Of a stretch of 64,000 nucleotides of DNA, positions 23,401 through 33,588 are shown piece after piece. Every line of letters starts with the position of its first letter. The stretch's first letter is position 1. The DNA is taken from positions 26,755-90,754 of the forward strand of contig CAJNDS010000679.1 in NCBI GenBank assembly GCA_905221605.1, read 5' to 3'. The notes beneath the pieces are model-generated. The model was not told the DNA's origin and did no database searches. It saw nothing but the letters and a program-made list of their open reading frames with translations. Made by a program: the position numbers and the translations under genes. The DNA comes from Symbiodinium natans. Its lineage: Eukaryota > Sar > Dinophyceae > Suessiales > Symbiodiniaceae.

Positions 23401-24098
23401 CAGCTTGCCCACTCTTCATCTGTGCTTGGCCACCTCTCAAGCACCTGGACCCTGGCATGATGACAAAGCTGGAGATCTGTCCCCCACCGTAGTGATGGCC
23501 TGCGAGCGGGCGGGCCCGACTCGTTCTTGAAGAGCTTTCGTGATGGGGCATCGTGCACACAGCACAAAAATGGCGTGCAACGTCAGCGGGGTGCATCGCT
23601 CGGACACTGCCAATCACCAGTGCTTCAAAACGACCCACTATGTGCCCCCAGCACTGGGAAGAAACAACATTACTGACTGAAGGCAGCGATGGAGCCCTAC
23701 CGCGGAGCTAGCGGCCGGATCGTCAGGTTCAGGAGGATCTTGCACCCGTTATGGGCCAAAATGAGGTTCGGAGCCACTACTGCCTCCAAAGGCTCAGCCG
23801 GTTTGGCCAACACAGCCAGCCTCCGGCTAGGGACCAGAACGCAACCGAACAAGACCGCCGGGCCACTGCGCCACGTGCCTGGATGATGCCGTCGACCCCC
23901 TGGAAGACCGCAAAGCAAACATAGACAGGAACGATACGGCAAGGGTGGAAAGCTGCTTTGCAGGCTGGTGCGACCGCGGACGATCATACCGTCGGGAGCG
24001 GAATGCGAGCCGGCGTAAACTGGCAAATAGAGGCAGTTTTGCACTGCTGCTTTCCACCACCCCTGAAGGGCCACACAATACACGCAGAACCCCATCGA
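20403..24098. other. Low-density region, nothing firmly recognised
   Basis: Open frames up to 239 codons (minus, 22,919-23,638) have no recognised domain. A possible minus-strand exon, QAETLAIDVRDEGGRVAKLA (20,956-21,020), follows an AG acceptor but has no usable donor. The minus frame at 20,445-20,753 reads protein-like (HAAFLGKLLDWKHVGWQLSF). Small dispersed exons of unidentified host genes are possible, because genes elsewhere in this window have exons of only 34-120 bp. Confidence 0.25.
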
Positions 24099-24192
24099 AG
24101 TAAACCCTAAAGACCCTAAACCCGAAAAACCCTAAGCAATAAAGTCCTAAACTCTGAACAACTCTAAACCCTAAAACCCCAAACCCTAACAA
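24099..24192 (-). repeat. Short degenerate CCCTAAA tract
   Basis: About 90 bp of CCCTAAA variants ending in 'aaaccctaac', directly joined to the 5'-truncated element fragment that begins at 24,193. Confidence 0.7.
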
Positions 24193-24502
24193 GGGTGTTA
24201 ACGAAGAGGTCCCGAAAAATTGCATTGCCCCTTGTACAGTGCGGGCTGATGTCGGGAAGCTCGCGGATATTTTTGGGGCATACAGACGGTAAAGTCGCGC
24301 GCTGGCTATTCCCTTTCAGCCTCCCTGAGATCCTGTTGGTTGTCCAACACCGTTTGTTAGTCCCAAGGTCACGTGGGCTCGGTATTACGCTCAACGTAGA
24401 CTGGCCCGTAATTCATAATTAATTCAACGAGGGAGAGAGTGCGGAGCAGGGATCCGTGCGTCTGTCTCGCCTGGATCGTCCGGCGACCGCTTCATAAACC
24501 CC
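24193..24502 (+). mobile_element. 3' fragment of a telomere-repeat-associated non-LTR element
   Basis: About 300 bp, roughly 93% identical by eye to the reverse complement of 31,171-31,475, the 3' end of the larger copy at 31.2-32.3 kb. It starts abruptly within the coding part (gggtgttaacgaagaggtcc) next to a CCCTAAA tract and ends at 'ccgcttca' followed by one TAAACCCC unit. 5' truncation and a repeat-type 3' tail are typical of target-primed reverse transcription of non-LTR elements. The coding part is broken and not functional. Confidence 0.7.
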
Positions 24503-25240
24503 AGAGAACATAAACTAGCCAGTTGTCATTTTCCGTCTGGTTGTTCTGATTCGGCAGTTTCCATTTTCCGACTCGCAACTCCCAGATTTCTGACTCGGGG
24601 GCGTGTTTTTGCCGACTCGCGATCGGGACTCGAATCGTTTGCTTGTAGCACGGCCCGCACTCTTAGAGCCACAATAGAGAGATCAAGTCAAAAGAAATTC
24701 CATTGGGCGAACATCAAGCATCAGTCTTCAGGAAACCATAGCATGACCGCCTGGCCAACCACGTGAATAGAGCTCTGCATTGTGGATGCGTCATGGGCGT
24801 TCACCTCAGCAAGGACTCGCTGCTGATCTATGAAAAACCGACAAAGTGTTCTGAGGTAGTCGCACGGATGCTCACCCCACTACCTGACAAAGGCAGTGAG
24901 AATCATTGCTTGTTGCTGGAAGGATAGATGCAAACAGCGTTGCGTTTAAGAAGCCTGGGGCAGATAAGTGTCATCGCAGAATGTACAAGGACAGTTCTGT
25001 TTTTTGTTGCCTCGCTGTGCGCATGCCTCAGTGATGATTCGGTCATGTATCTGATTTGTCAACGAGACCAGTCACGCGCCGGGGGCGTTTCATCTCCCAA
25101 AAGCTTTGACGTCTTGAAGTGCATTGTTCCAACACGTGCTCCTTTGTCTCCTCCGTTGATGCGCCGAAAGCCGTCCAGGTTGAAGAAGCCATCCAGTGTC
25201 AGCAGTCGTGCAGACCTGCACACCTTGTCCATCTTGGAGA
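24503..25240. other. Nothing recognised
   Basis: Contains a cluster of 'gactcg' motifs near 24,570-24,640 (ccgactcgcaactcccag, tgactcgggggcgtg, ccgactcgcgatcggg), resembling clusters at 34.8 and 40.1 kb. No coding signal was identified. Confidence 0.3.
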
Positions 25241-27021
25241 TCAATGTGCAGAGTCTTGAACTTCAGCGAATGCACCAGACCGCAAATCACGTCCCACAGA
25301 GGTCCACTCGCGGACCCGACCATTCATGCACACCTTTGAAGTCCAGCAGTCATGCCAGTGCATTCTTCGCAGCTTGTCGAAAAGAAAAAATGGTTCAGAA
25401 ATATCATGCTCAGAAGCATAAATGCCAGGCATCGCAGTGTTCAATGCGCCGAAACAAACACCTCACAATAAAGGATAGCACACGAGCACACAAAGTTTAG
25501 GAAGCATTGACTTGAGGTTATGCCAAGAAGCCCATGTTGAAATGAGCGTCTGTATCCACGAACTTCTCTGGAAGCATTGCGCCCGTCAGGCAAATGCACT
25601 TGGTGGCCAGCTTTCCTCGAACAGAAGCTCAAGTGAAAAAACTGGAACTAAATCCGCCGAGGCCTCGGGCCGGAGGTGTATAGGTTGTCAGAACACCCCC
25701 CTCCAAATCCTCCCCGCCCTTTTTCGGCCCCCTTTCCCAGCCCCCCCCACCCCACCCCCCCCCCCCCCCCCTCCCCCCCCCCCCCCCCCCCCCTCCCCCC
25801 CCCCCCCCCCCCCCACCCCCCCCCCCCCCCCCCCCCCCTCCCCCCCCCACCCTCCCCCCCCCCCCCCCCCCCCCCCCCCCACCCCCCCCCCACCCCTCCC
25901 CCACCCCCCTCCCCCACCCCCCCCCCCCCCGACCTCCCCCCACCCCACCTCCCCTCCCACTCCAAGCCGAACCCTAAACCCAAAAAAACCCTCAACCCCA
26001 AAGCGTGAACCTTGAGCCCTAAACTAACCCTCAACCCCAAACCCCAAACCATAAACCATAAACCCGGAACCCTCAACCCTCAACCCTCAACCCTCAACCC
26101 TTATTGCTTGGGGTCCAGCGACTTGGGCGCTGCGGAATCACCATGCTCACGCGGATGCGCTGGGCCGAGGCGGGTCGCGTAGCGTTAAAATTACATCCGC
26201 GCTACCATGAAATTCAGAACTGTCGTAGCAGGATCCGAGGACGGTCCTGCATGCTTGCCCAGAAAGCACGCTGTCTCTATCAAAGTGTCCGTGCCGTGGG
26301 TAATGATGACCTGATCACCAGACCAGTCCTGAAAACAGCTTCAGAGATCTTCAAAGTATCTCAAGGGCAAAAATCCGCTGCTGCGCGTGACCTTTCGAAA
26401 CGCCAAGCCCTTGCCGAGCCCTTCAAGGAACTGCTCAAGCCGCCAAGAACCTCCACACACCTTCACAATCCTTCACACACCTCCACTACCTCCTCGTCAT
26501 TGTTTTTGATTGCTAGACACTGTAGAGAGCACCGAAAACATCCGCCTCAGAGCCCCTCGAGACCATTAAGGTTCGCCCCTGGGGACCCCCCCCCCTCAGC
26601 CCAAGAGGTCCGGAAAGCCTGGACTCTGACACCAAAAGCATTCGAAGGCATTCCAACGTGTTCCATGCAGCGTTTACAAGAAGAAAGCCATCAAGGGCTC
26701 GGTCTTCAAGCATTTCATCCCGACTTGACGAAAACTCCCTAACCTTTCCTTCCACGAGACCCTCCCGAGGCAGCACAGCGATACACAGCGATACACAGTG
26801 ATATACAGTGATACACAGCCGTCACATGCCGTCACTTGAGGGTCCGGACCTCGCAAGCTTTCAAGATGCTCAGCCGATCTGCCTCTGAGATCTCCTGCAA
26901 GTGGATCTCACCGAAATTCTGCCGGAGCTTGGGCTTTCCAATGGGAAGTTTTTGAACGTTTTTGAACCCTCAAGTGCCTGTGAATCTTTGGCGCACACGC
27001 TCTGGACCTCGAAGCTGAATC
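25241..27021 (-). CDS. L-asparaginase, short type; at least six exons
   Basis: Minus-strand exons at 26,978-27,021, 26,850-26,894, 26,247-26,328, 25,532-25,615, 25,418-25,461 and 25,241-25,333 join in phase. They read, in order, FEVQSVCAKDSQ, EISEADRLSILKAC, VIITHGTDTLIETACFLGKH, CICLTGAMLPEKFVDTDAHF, ALNTAMPGIY and VCMNGRVREW...SGAF, with a stop at 25,241. HGTDT is the second catalytic signature of asparaginases, which hydrolyse asparagine to aspartate and ammonia; TGAM...DA.FN and PGIYVCMNGRV are family landmarks. The protein appears to end soon after SGAF, as in the short form. The N-terminal exon with the TGGT threonine was not found, so the model is incomplete. Donors are GC, GT, GA, GC and GC; all acceptors are AG. 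The 631-bp third intron holds poly-C and telomere-like DNA. Confidence 0.8.
25735..25955. repeat. Poly-C tract of about 210 bp inside an asparaginase intron
   Basis: Almost uninterrupted C on plus (G on minus, the transcribed sense strand), broken only by single A or T bases. It lies in the third resolved intron (25,616-26,246). The transcript would contain a very long G-run with strong quadruplex potential. Poly-Pro and poly-Gly open frames here are artefacts. Confidence 0.9.
25965..26103 (-). repeat. Telomere-like tract in the same intron
   Basis: Degenerate 'aaccctaaaccc' text ending in four perfect 'aaccctc' units. Together with the poly-C tract it makes up most of the intron, which suggests a late insertion of array-type DNA into the gene. 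Confidence 0.7.
26772..26822. repeat. Tandem 10-mer acacagcgat
   Basis: Five units (acacagcgat / acacagtgat / atacagtgat) within the 521-bp intron between the second and third resolved asparaginase exons. Confidence 0.8.
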
Positions 27022-28869
27022 CTGAACACGATGCTGCAAAGTTTTCTTCTTGCATATCATTGAAAGCTCAAACCTTGTACAGCCCAACAAAACAGCCCCT
27101 AAGCAGCCATGACCTTTCGATAAGCATAAAGCCTGATTGACATGTTGGGACGAATACACTTTAAGCTTTAAAGTGAAAGCCACTCCAGTATGTGTATTGC
27201 AACTGCAGGCAGCTTAAAGGTGCAGGCACGCATTATACACACACTACCCAGATGCCCACGTTTCACGCCAGTGGTTACAATCCATCTAACTTGGTAACTT
27301 GTGTTTCATGGAGTGGGTGGTGCAGTGGTACAGTGGCGCAGGGGTAAGTAAGATGTTCGGTCTGTGCTTGAGAGCAGCCAGCATCATCACGTGTGGCCAG
27401 GCTGTTGAGGTGATTTCTTCTTCGCCAAGCCCCGCCGCACCCTGCGTGCCGTGCGCGCCCGAGTCTCAAGGCCTGCATAGACATGTTCGTATCCGGGGAA
27501 TTCGGTAACCAACCCTCACACGCGCCAGGAGAATTCAGAGCAGCTTACATGATTTCATAATTTACCTATATTTCCCTGGTCGCATGGAGTGGCAGGGGGA
27601 AAACGCGCACCTCTAACGTGGTGGACTGCCTGGAATGGCATCCGGGAGCGGACCGAACCGCCTCTTGTTGAAGAGGCCGGTGAAGGAACGGTGAACGAGG
27701 CGCTTATCCCAAGAAATTACCAAGAAGCAACCAGAAGTCGGAGGCGATGCCAGTACCACTAAACCGTTCCTTTCTTACTCGGCGCCTGCCCACAACTCAA
27801 TCAACTCAAACCGAAGGAGGCCGGGTTCCCTCCCCCGACTTGATCTCAGCGCAGAGATCCAAGGTCAAACTACTCATCCCAAAAGCCAGACGTAAGGTTT
27901 CTCATGCCCAATCTTTCTCATGTTGCACGACTGGGCGCAAAGCGCGCCAGCGGAGAAATGATCATAGTTATGAGATGCTACGAGCACCAAGAACAAGTGC
28001 TGTAGAATGTTGCGGGACGTTCACGGAGGATGTGCATGCTGGAGTGTACCAAGTAAGCCACTGCGGCACGTACTTGAGCCTGTCAAAAGTTCTTGAACTG
28101 CTAACGACATGTTGGTACAATCAAGGGACATCCTGGGAGCTGAGTGGAGGAGTGGAGCAACGCAAAGTAGCATGCGGGTGGGGCAACAGAGCCTTGAGAG
28201 CAACATAGAGCAATGGACAGAGTGACACCGTTCTTTTGCCGCCATATTGCAATGGATAGCAAAAAACAGCAAAGACATGACCTAAAGTCACACGGCTGCG
28301 AAACCCTGCCTGCCGGAGATATGCGGTCTAAAATCCTTAGCCACTAATAGTTCTGAAGCGACACAGCATGTGTCTCCACATAATTCAGAGATCATGATTC
28401 AACAAATAAGCCTTGGGGTTACATGCAGAGCTAGGCTCCGAGTGGCAGCTGGCTCTCCAATCTCAAAGCCCCAACCCCCTGTCACGCGAGGATACGCCTC
28501 CCGGAGCATCCAGTAGCTCTTTGCACTTTGAAGCAGAACACAAACTTGCCCTTAGGCCCTAAGAGAGGCCCTGAAGAAGTCTTGTCGCAGGAGAGCGACA
28601 AGTCGGAAGGGTCCCAGAGATGCACGAATGCCAGGATAAGCGGATTGAGCAACAACGGCGAAGTTTAACGTTCTCCGGTTCTCCTGCCTTGTCAATCGTT
28701 CCACCGGTCGCTATGATCAAGACACGCGGCCTTCGAAGGCAAGTTTACAGTTTACATACTTGTCATTTTTGAAGCTGTGCATCAACGGTCTCTTCATGGG
28801 GTAAAGGGTTATATTTAGAGTCTGTCAAGCTTGGATCCGGGCTCCGCAGGGGCCTGTGAGCAACCTGCA
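27022..28869. other. Nothing recognised; may hold the asparaginase 5' end
   Basis: The expected N-terminal exon (TGGTI-type motif) was searched for on the minus strand without success. Open frames up to 153 codons show no recognised motif. Confidence 0.25.
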
Positions 28870-28875
28870 TGATCA

Positions 28876-29391
28876 TCACCTGCAGAACGATCGAAACAAG
28901 AACAAGATCAGCCGCATGACAAGGCACCACAAAGCTTCACGAACAAGACCCTGGACCCCCTCGCTGAGCATCGAGAGCATATAGAGAGAGAGAGCATATA
29001 GAGAGAGAGAGAGCATACAGACAGCGAGAGCGCCAGAGAGAGAGGGAGAGAGAGCGCAGGTGTTGCACGACGTATTTGGCGAAGGGTCCAAAAATGGTGC
29101 AAGATGCTGCAAAGTCCGACAGATGAGGCCTGCCATTTGAGCACAGCGGCGGATGAGAGGAACCGCTCCAAGCCAAAACCAGGGCACAAATGTCTCAAAT
29201 CCAGCAATGCTTGTGGCAAGCAAGGCGAGGAATGAGATGATCTTGTATGACCTTCCACCCATCCAGAATGTTAAGGTCGTGTAGACTCCCCCCTGAGTAG
29301 TCTGAGCCAACACAACATGCGTGGACGCGGCATATCGACACAGCATCTGACAGCAGAAATGGCAGCTCGACTTCACGCTTGCCTTACACAT
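28876..29391 (-). other. Hydrophobic open frame, possible membrane-protein exon plus GA repeat
   Basis: A 171-codon minus frame. Its first part (LTFWMGGRSYKIISFLALLA, then TSIAGFETFVPWFWLGAVPL) reads like two membrane spans and follows a possible acceptor (tggctcag). The later part is translated from a (GAGAGA)n tract at 28,975-29,065 and is certainly low complexity. No family was recognised. Confidence 0.25.
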
Positions 29392-30597
29392 GCTCTTGGC
29401 ACTGTAGAACTAGTAGAAAGTTGCATAAAGCATGTGCCTTCTGTGGTCAAATACGTCACGGAGAACTCCAGAAGATCCCCGCAGCTGCCGTGGTGCTGAA
29501 ACCGTGCCTCCGCGGTGTACAAAACGAACATAAAGAGAATCCACAAGACTTTTCAACAGAAGAAAGACTCGAATTCACTGCTGCATTAGCCATTTATAGC
29601 CACCCGAAGTAGAACCGCACGCCTGAACCGCCGGAGAGGGGTGAGTCACGGGGTTGTGCAGGAGCAGGCGCCTGGGCGTCTTGCATCGACAGCATTCCAC
29701 ACATGCCGTGCACTAGAATCACCCTAAAGCCTTTATGGCGAATGCCCCCCATGCCGGATGCCATACCGGGGTGCAAGCTCCGCAACAGCATCAACACCAT
29801 CTGCTGCACCTGTGCAAGAGCACCAACAAGACTCGATGACATTCATATGGGATGCTCAGGGTTTAGGAAGAATTCACCGATTAACCTGGCCTTCCAACGG
29901 GGCGATCTCTGTCACCAGCCGCAGAAAACTTCCTGCAGTCGATTTTCGTGCTGCTGGATCTCGGCACCCTTGGAGGACCAGTGGCCTGCGTGTGGTTCAT
30001 GGCCAACGATAAACAATAGAACTCAAATTCGAACCGAAACTGCATCTTACTGATTTCAACTGCCCACGGCATATCAGCCTTCCAGATAGATTGCACACTA
30101 CAACCTGAGTCCGAGCAGTGAGAAAACATGGGGCCATGCCGGTCAGCAGTTCTCCGAATCTGTTTTGAGATGCGGGGCCTCGTAAAAACGCTCCTGACGC
30201 AGAGCCAGGTTCTGTACAAAGCTGGCCTGAAAGTTCACAAAGTGAGAGCACTAACAATGAACGGAGCTTGAAAAACAGCGAGAGCCTTCTGCACTTCCAG
30301 GAGCCAGGTTGCAAAGCTTGTTGGGCACACCTTGAATCAGATATCACCATGACCACACAGTGTGACAAAACAATGCTGTCCTTGCTACTCTGCTGCTCTC
30401 CTTGAACGCTCTTGTGTTCATAGCCTCGCACGTGCAAGTACGTGGAATCGGGCGTTCGTCGATCTGAAGGCCTTACACTTTCACTCAACAATCGGTCCTC
30501 CCAGCTTCACAAAAAAAACCTAAACAGTTGGCAAACGAAAAAAAAAACAAATTAAAGGACCGGATAACCCCACATGCAAAGTCATCTATTCACAAAG
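29392..30597. other. Nothing recognised
   Basis: Overlapping short frames only, including a 164-codon minus frame at 29,997-30,491 without any known motif. Confidence 0.25.
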
Positions 30598-30682
30598 AGT
30601 GTAGAAGTGAATATGAGTGAGAGGGTGAGCGAGTGAGCGAGTGAGCGAGTGAGCGAGTGAGTGCTTGAGTGTGAGTGAGTGC
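30598..30682. repeat. (GAGTGAGC)n tandem repeat
   Basis: About eight units of gagtgagc/gagtgagt, directly beside a TTTAGGG tract. Confidence 0.85.
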
Positions 30683-30688
30683 GTGTGG

Positions 30689-30735
30689 GCTTAGGGTTTA
30701 GGGTTTAGGGTTGAGGGTTTAGGGTTTAGGGTTTA
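30689..30735 (+). repeat. TTTAGGG tract
   Basis: Six nearly exact TTTAGGG units on plus. Read on minus it forms the 3' tail (ttgca-taaaccc...) of the segment at 30,736-31,123. Confidence 0.85.
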
Positions 30736-31123
30736 TGCAATCGGTCATGCGGACTGTCACGAAGCGAGACACTTGGCGACTAAACGGATTCCAATTCAGA
30801 ATTAAGTGAGTCAGCCATCACTTGCCTGTCTGCGGGCACGGCGATGGGCTAACCACAGCGCCACAAAATTTGGCACAACATATGGAGTGGAAACATGAAC
30901 AGAACGCATGGGAGCAAAGGGGAGCTGAGCGAACTTTCGCAAGGAGCGCCCTCCCATGACGCGTCTTGCTGTACACAGAAAGGAACTATCAAGGGAACGT
31001 CTGGGTCTTACCGAAATGCTCTGTACAGCATATTGGACATTCAAGGCCCTCAGAGAAGGTAGCTGAACGAACTGAATCTGCACCCCGCACATGTGCGCAA
31101 GTTGGCGAAGCACAGTGGAAAAA
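30736..31123 (-). mobile_element. Short segment bracketed by telomere-like tracts, probable truncated retroelement
   Basis: 388 bp lying between two TTTAGGG-type tracts. On minus it is open from the upstream tract for about 100 codons (frame 30,811-31,113, including LRALNVQYAVQSISVRPRRS) and then runs into a TAAACCC-type tail, the same architecture as the element at 31,171-32,279. Its sequence differs from that element, so it may be another member or another part of a similar family. No domain was recognised. Confidence 0.4.
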
Positions 31124-31170
31124 GGTTTAGGGGTTTAGGGGTTTAGGGGTTTAGGGGTTTAGGGGTTTAT
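31124..31170 (+). repeat. TTTAGGGG tract, 3' tail of the adjacent element
   Basis: Five exact TTTAGGGG octamers. On minus they continue the element end 'cgcttca' as TAAACCCC units. The octamer differs from the heptamer TTTAGGG of the tract at 30.7 kb. Confidence 0.85.
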
Positions 31171-32279
31171 GAAGCGGTCGTCGGACGATCCAGGCGAGAC
31201 AGACGCACGGATCCCTGCTCCAAGCTCTCTCCTCGTTGAGTTAATTATGAATTACGGGCCAGTCTACGCCGAGCGTAATACCGAGCCCACGTGACCTTGG
31301 GACTAACAAAAGGTGTTGGACAATCAACAGGATCTCGGGGAGGCTGAAAGGGAATAGCCAGCGCCCGACTGTACCGTCTGTGTGCCCAAAAAATATCTGA
31401 CAGCTTCCCGGCATCAGCCCGCACTGTACAAGGGGCAATGCAAATCGACGGGACCTCTTCGTTAACACCCCAATGAGCAAGGGACTTGGTCCGGGACATT
31501 GGGAAATCAATGGCAGCTTCTTTGAACATGAACCGTACGATGCTTCCAAACACATTTAGCTGCTTGGAAAGCAAAGGTCTGCACATTTTCAGCTGGGGAT
31601 ACTCCGTTTCATGCACAAAACAAGCGGGTACGTCAGCGACCAGCCCAAGAGGCAGTTGTTGAGGCTTCCAGCTGGCCACGTTCACTGGGGATAACCAACC
31701 AGTAACCCTCACAAAATGCAAATAGAGCTCTAAGAGACTAACCCAAGATTCGGTTTTGCACCAAGACTGCTCCAAACAGTACTCACGGAAAACCTGGCAG
31801 AACCGAGGTCCAAGCAAAGCGCAAGACACTTCAACCCCACCTAAGCCCTGAACCGAAAAGGGGGATGCCGGCAGCAATGGAGGACAAGCAGGCACTTCAC
31901 ACCTGGATTGTTCTTGCCTGGCTGGCATGCTGGGGCTTTTTGAGTTGAGGGTTGCACTGCACAGGACCTGCTCTTGCAACTGGAAAACCAGTTTTGCTTG
32001 GAGGATTTGCTCCGTCAAGGTCCGCCGTGCCTTTTGAAGCAATGAAAGTGTAGCTGCATCTTGCACATGCGCGCTTTTTGCCGCCTCATCGGCAGCATTG
32101 TTGTGGCAGGCAGTCCACATGTCATACTGCGTAGTACATAGGCGGGGATCCCGATGGGATTTAACATGGTGTATTCGCCAGGGGCCAGGTTTGCGTTTGA
32201 GCACTTCAGCAACTTCGAACCACAGCTCCGGTTCAGCAGTTTTAACCCACCAAGAATGAGCCCACCCCGTCCTAAGGAC
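31171..32279 (-). mobile_element. 5'-truncated non-LTR retrotransposon nested in TTTAGGGG arrays
   Basis: The minus strand is open from the array junction at about 32,279 to the stop at 31,245. The first part reads WFEVAEVLKRKPGPWRIHHV, then KSHRD and HNNAADEAAKSA. This is the C-terminal half of a retroelement RNase H, where the H-V-K-S-H and N-x-A-A-D-E-A-A blocks are diagnostic. About 230 further residues of unknown function follow (LGLVADVPACFVHETEYPQL), then about 75 bp of 3' UTR and a TAAACCCC-repeat tail. Endonuclease and reverse transcriptase are missing, so the copy is 5'-truncated. At the 5' junction, 32,265-32,283, a 9-bp palindrome (ccccgtcct-a-aggacgggg) marks the boundary. A second copy of the 3' end lies at 24,193-24,502. 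Confidence 0.75.
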
Positions 32280-32457
32280 GGGGTTTAGGGGTTTAGGGGT
32301 TTAGGGGTTTAGGGGTTTAGGGGTTTAGGGGTTTAGGGGTTTAGGGGTTTAGGGGTTTAGGGGTTTAGGGGTTCGGGGTTTAGGGGTTTAGGGGTTGAGG
32401 GTTGAGGGTTTAGGGTTGAGGGTTTAGGGTTCAGAGTTTAGGGTTTAGGGTTTAGGG
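32280..32457 (+). repeat. TTTAGGGG array flanking the element
   Basis: About 14 exact TTTAGGGG octamers grade into TTTAGGG/TTGAGGG heptamers at 32,395-32,457. The element therefore has the same octamer on both sides, as expected if it was inserted into an existing array or if the array grew around it. Confidence 0.85.
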
Positions 32458-32757
32458 TGCCTGCCAACGTTGCACAGGTCCAGGGCCCCTGAATGTCGCA
32501 CCTGCCAACGTTCCGAGCGGCACCAGTCCTGGGCCCCAGGGCCCCTAAATGTCGCGCCCGCCAACGTTTCAGAGTTGCAGGGCCCCTAAATGTCGCGCCT
32601 GCGCGCTCCAGGGCCCCCAAATGTCGCGCCTGCCAACGTTCCCGAGGCGCGCGCGGCACCGGTCCAAGGCCCCAGGGCCCCTGAAATGTCGCGCCTGCCA
32701 ACGTTTCAAAGGTCTAGGGCCCCCAAATGTCGCGCCTGCCAACGTTCCCGAGGAGCG
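32458..32757. repeat. Minisatellite 'tgtcgcgcctgccaacgtt'
   Basis: Seven copies of 'atgtcgcgcctgccaacgtt' (first copies 'gtgcctgccaacgtt', 'atgtcgcacctgccaacgtt') separated by 'ggcccctaa' and GC-rich spacers of 20-45 bp. Open frames across it are repeat-derived. Confidence 0.8.
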
Positions 32758-33180
32758 CGCGCTTGTGGTGCGTGGTGCGTGGTGCGTATGGCGTGGTGTA
32801 TGGCGCGTGCATGGAGGAGGAGAAGGTGCATGGTGCGTGGTGCGTATGGTGTATCGTGCGTGCATGGATGAGGAGAAGGTGCATAGTGCGTGTGTGGAGT
32901 GTGGTGTGTGGTGCGTGGTGCGTATGGCCTGGTGTATGGCGCGTGCATGGAGGAGGAGAAGGTGCATGGTGCGTGGTGCGCATGGCGTCTGGTGAATGCA
33001 TGGTGCGCATGCTGTATGGTGCGTGCATGGATGAGGAGAAGGTGCATGGTGCGTAAGGTGCATGGTGTGTGGTGCGTATGGTGTGCGTGCATGGAGGAGG
33101 ACAAGGAGGAGGAGGGAGGAGGAGCGAAGAGGAGGAGGAGCGAGGAGCGAGGAGCGAGGAGTGAGGAGGAGGCGGGACAG
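32758..33180. repeat. GTGCGTGGTGCGTATGG minisatellite passing into GAGGAG repeats
   Basis: Five units of about 60-80 bp made of 'gcgtgcatggaggaggag', 'aaggtgcatggtgcg' and 'tggtgcgtatgg', then GGAGGA-rich sequence from 33,090. His- and Cys-rich frames on the two strands are artefacts of this repeat. Confidence 0.8.
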
Positions 33181-33194
33181 CCCCAAAAGTAAGA

Positions 33195-33214
33195 ACCCCA
33201 CATCAAGATGTGGG
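33195..33214. repeat. Perfect hairpin ccccacatc-aa-gatgtgggg
   Basis: A 9-bp inverted repeat with a 2-nt loop, followed by an A-run. It is isolated and has no assigned role. Confidence 0.5.
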
Positions 33215-33588
33215 GAAAAAACGACACACAACGCATCATGCCAAAGAGTCTCGGGAGGTGGCTTGCTGCAGACGTTGAGATACCAGCCAATTGCTTCTGG
33301 CGGACCAACCTTTGGCCGTTGGCTCGCTTCATTTCGTTTCCCATGGTTTTTGGGGGGCTTTATGGTACTAGGAACTCCGGCAGCCAAACGGAGCCTGTAG
33401 ACCTGCTTCAAACCTCAATACACAGGGAGTGAAACTACCTGGCTAAACACGTCTCCCATCGTCTGCCACTGTGTCGAGGTACCTGGTGACTGGTCGTTGA
33501 CATTCTGTGGCTCGATGACCCACCTCACAGCATCCACAACCCCCATGCATATGGCGCTCTTTCCATCTTCTCTGCCTCTCTCTCTCTC
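33215..33588. other. Nothing recognised
   Basis: Ordinary sequence without repeat or recognised coding motif between two minisatellites. Confidence 0.3.

Noticed and set aside
22919-23638. 239-codon minus-strand open frame
   Set aside because: No motif, no splice or homology support; this length is expected by chance in GC-rich DNA.
25629-26076. Proline- or glycine-rich open frames
   Set aside because: Poly-C tract lying in an intron of the asparaginase gene.
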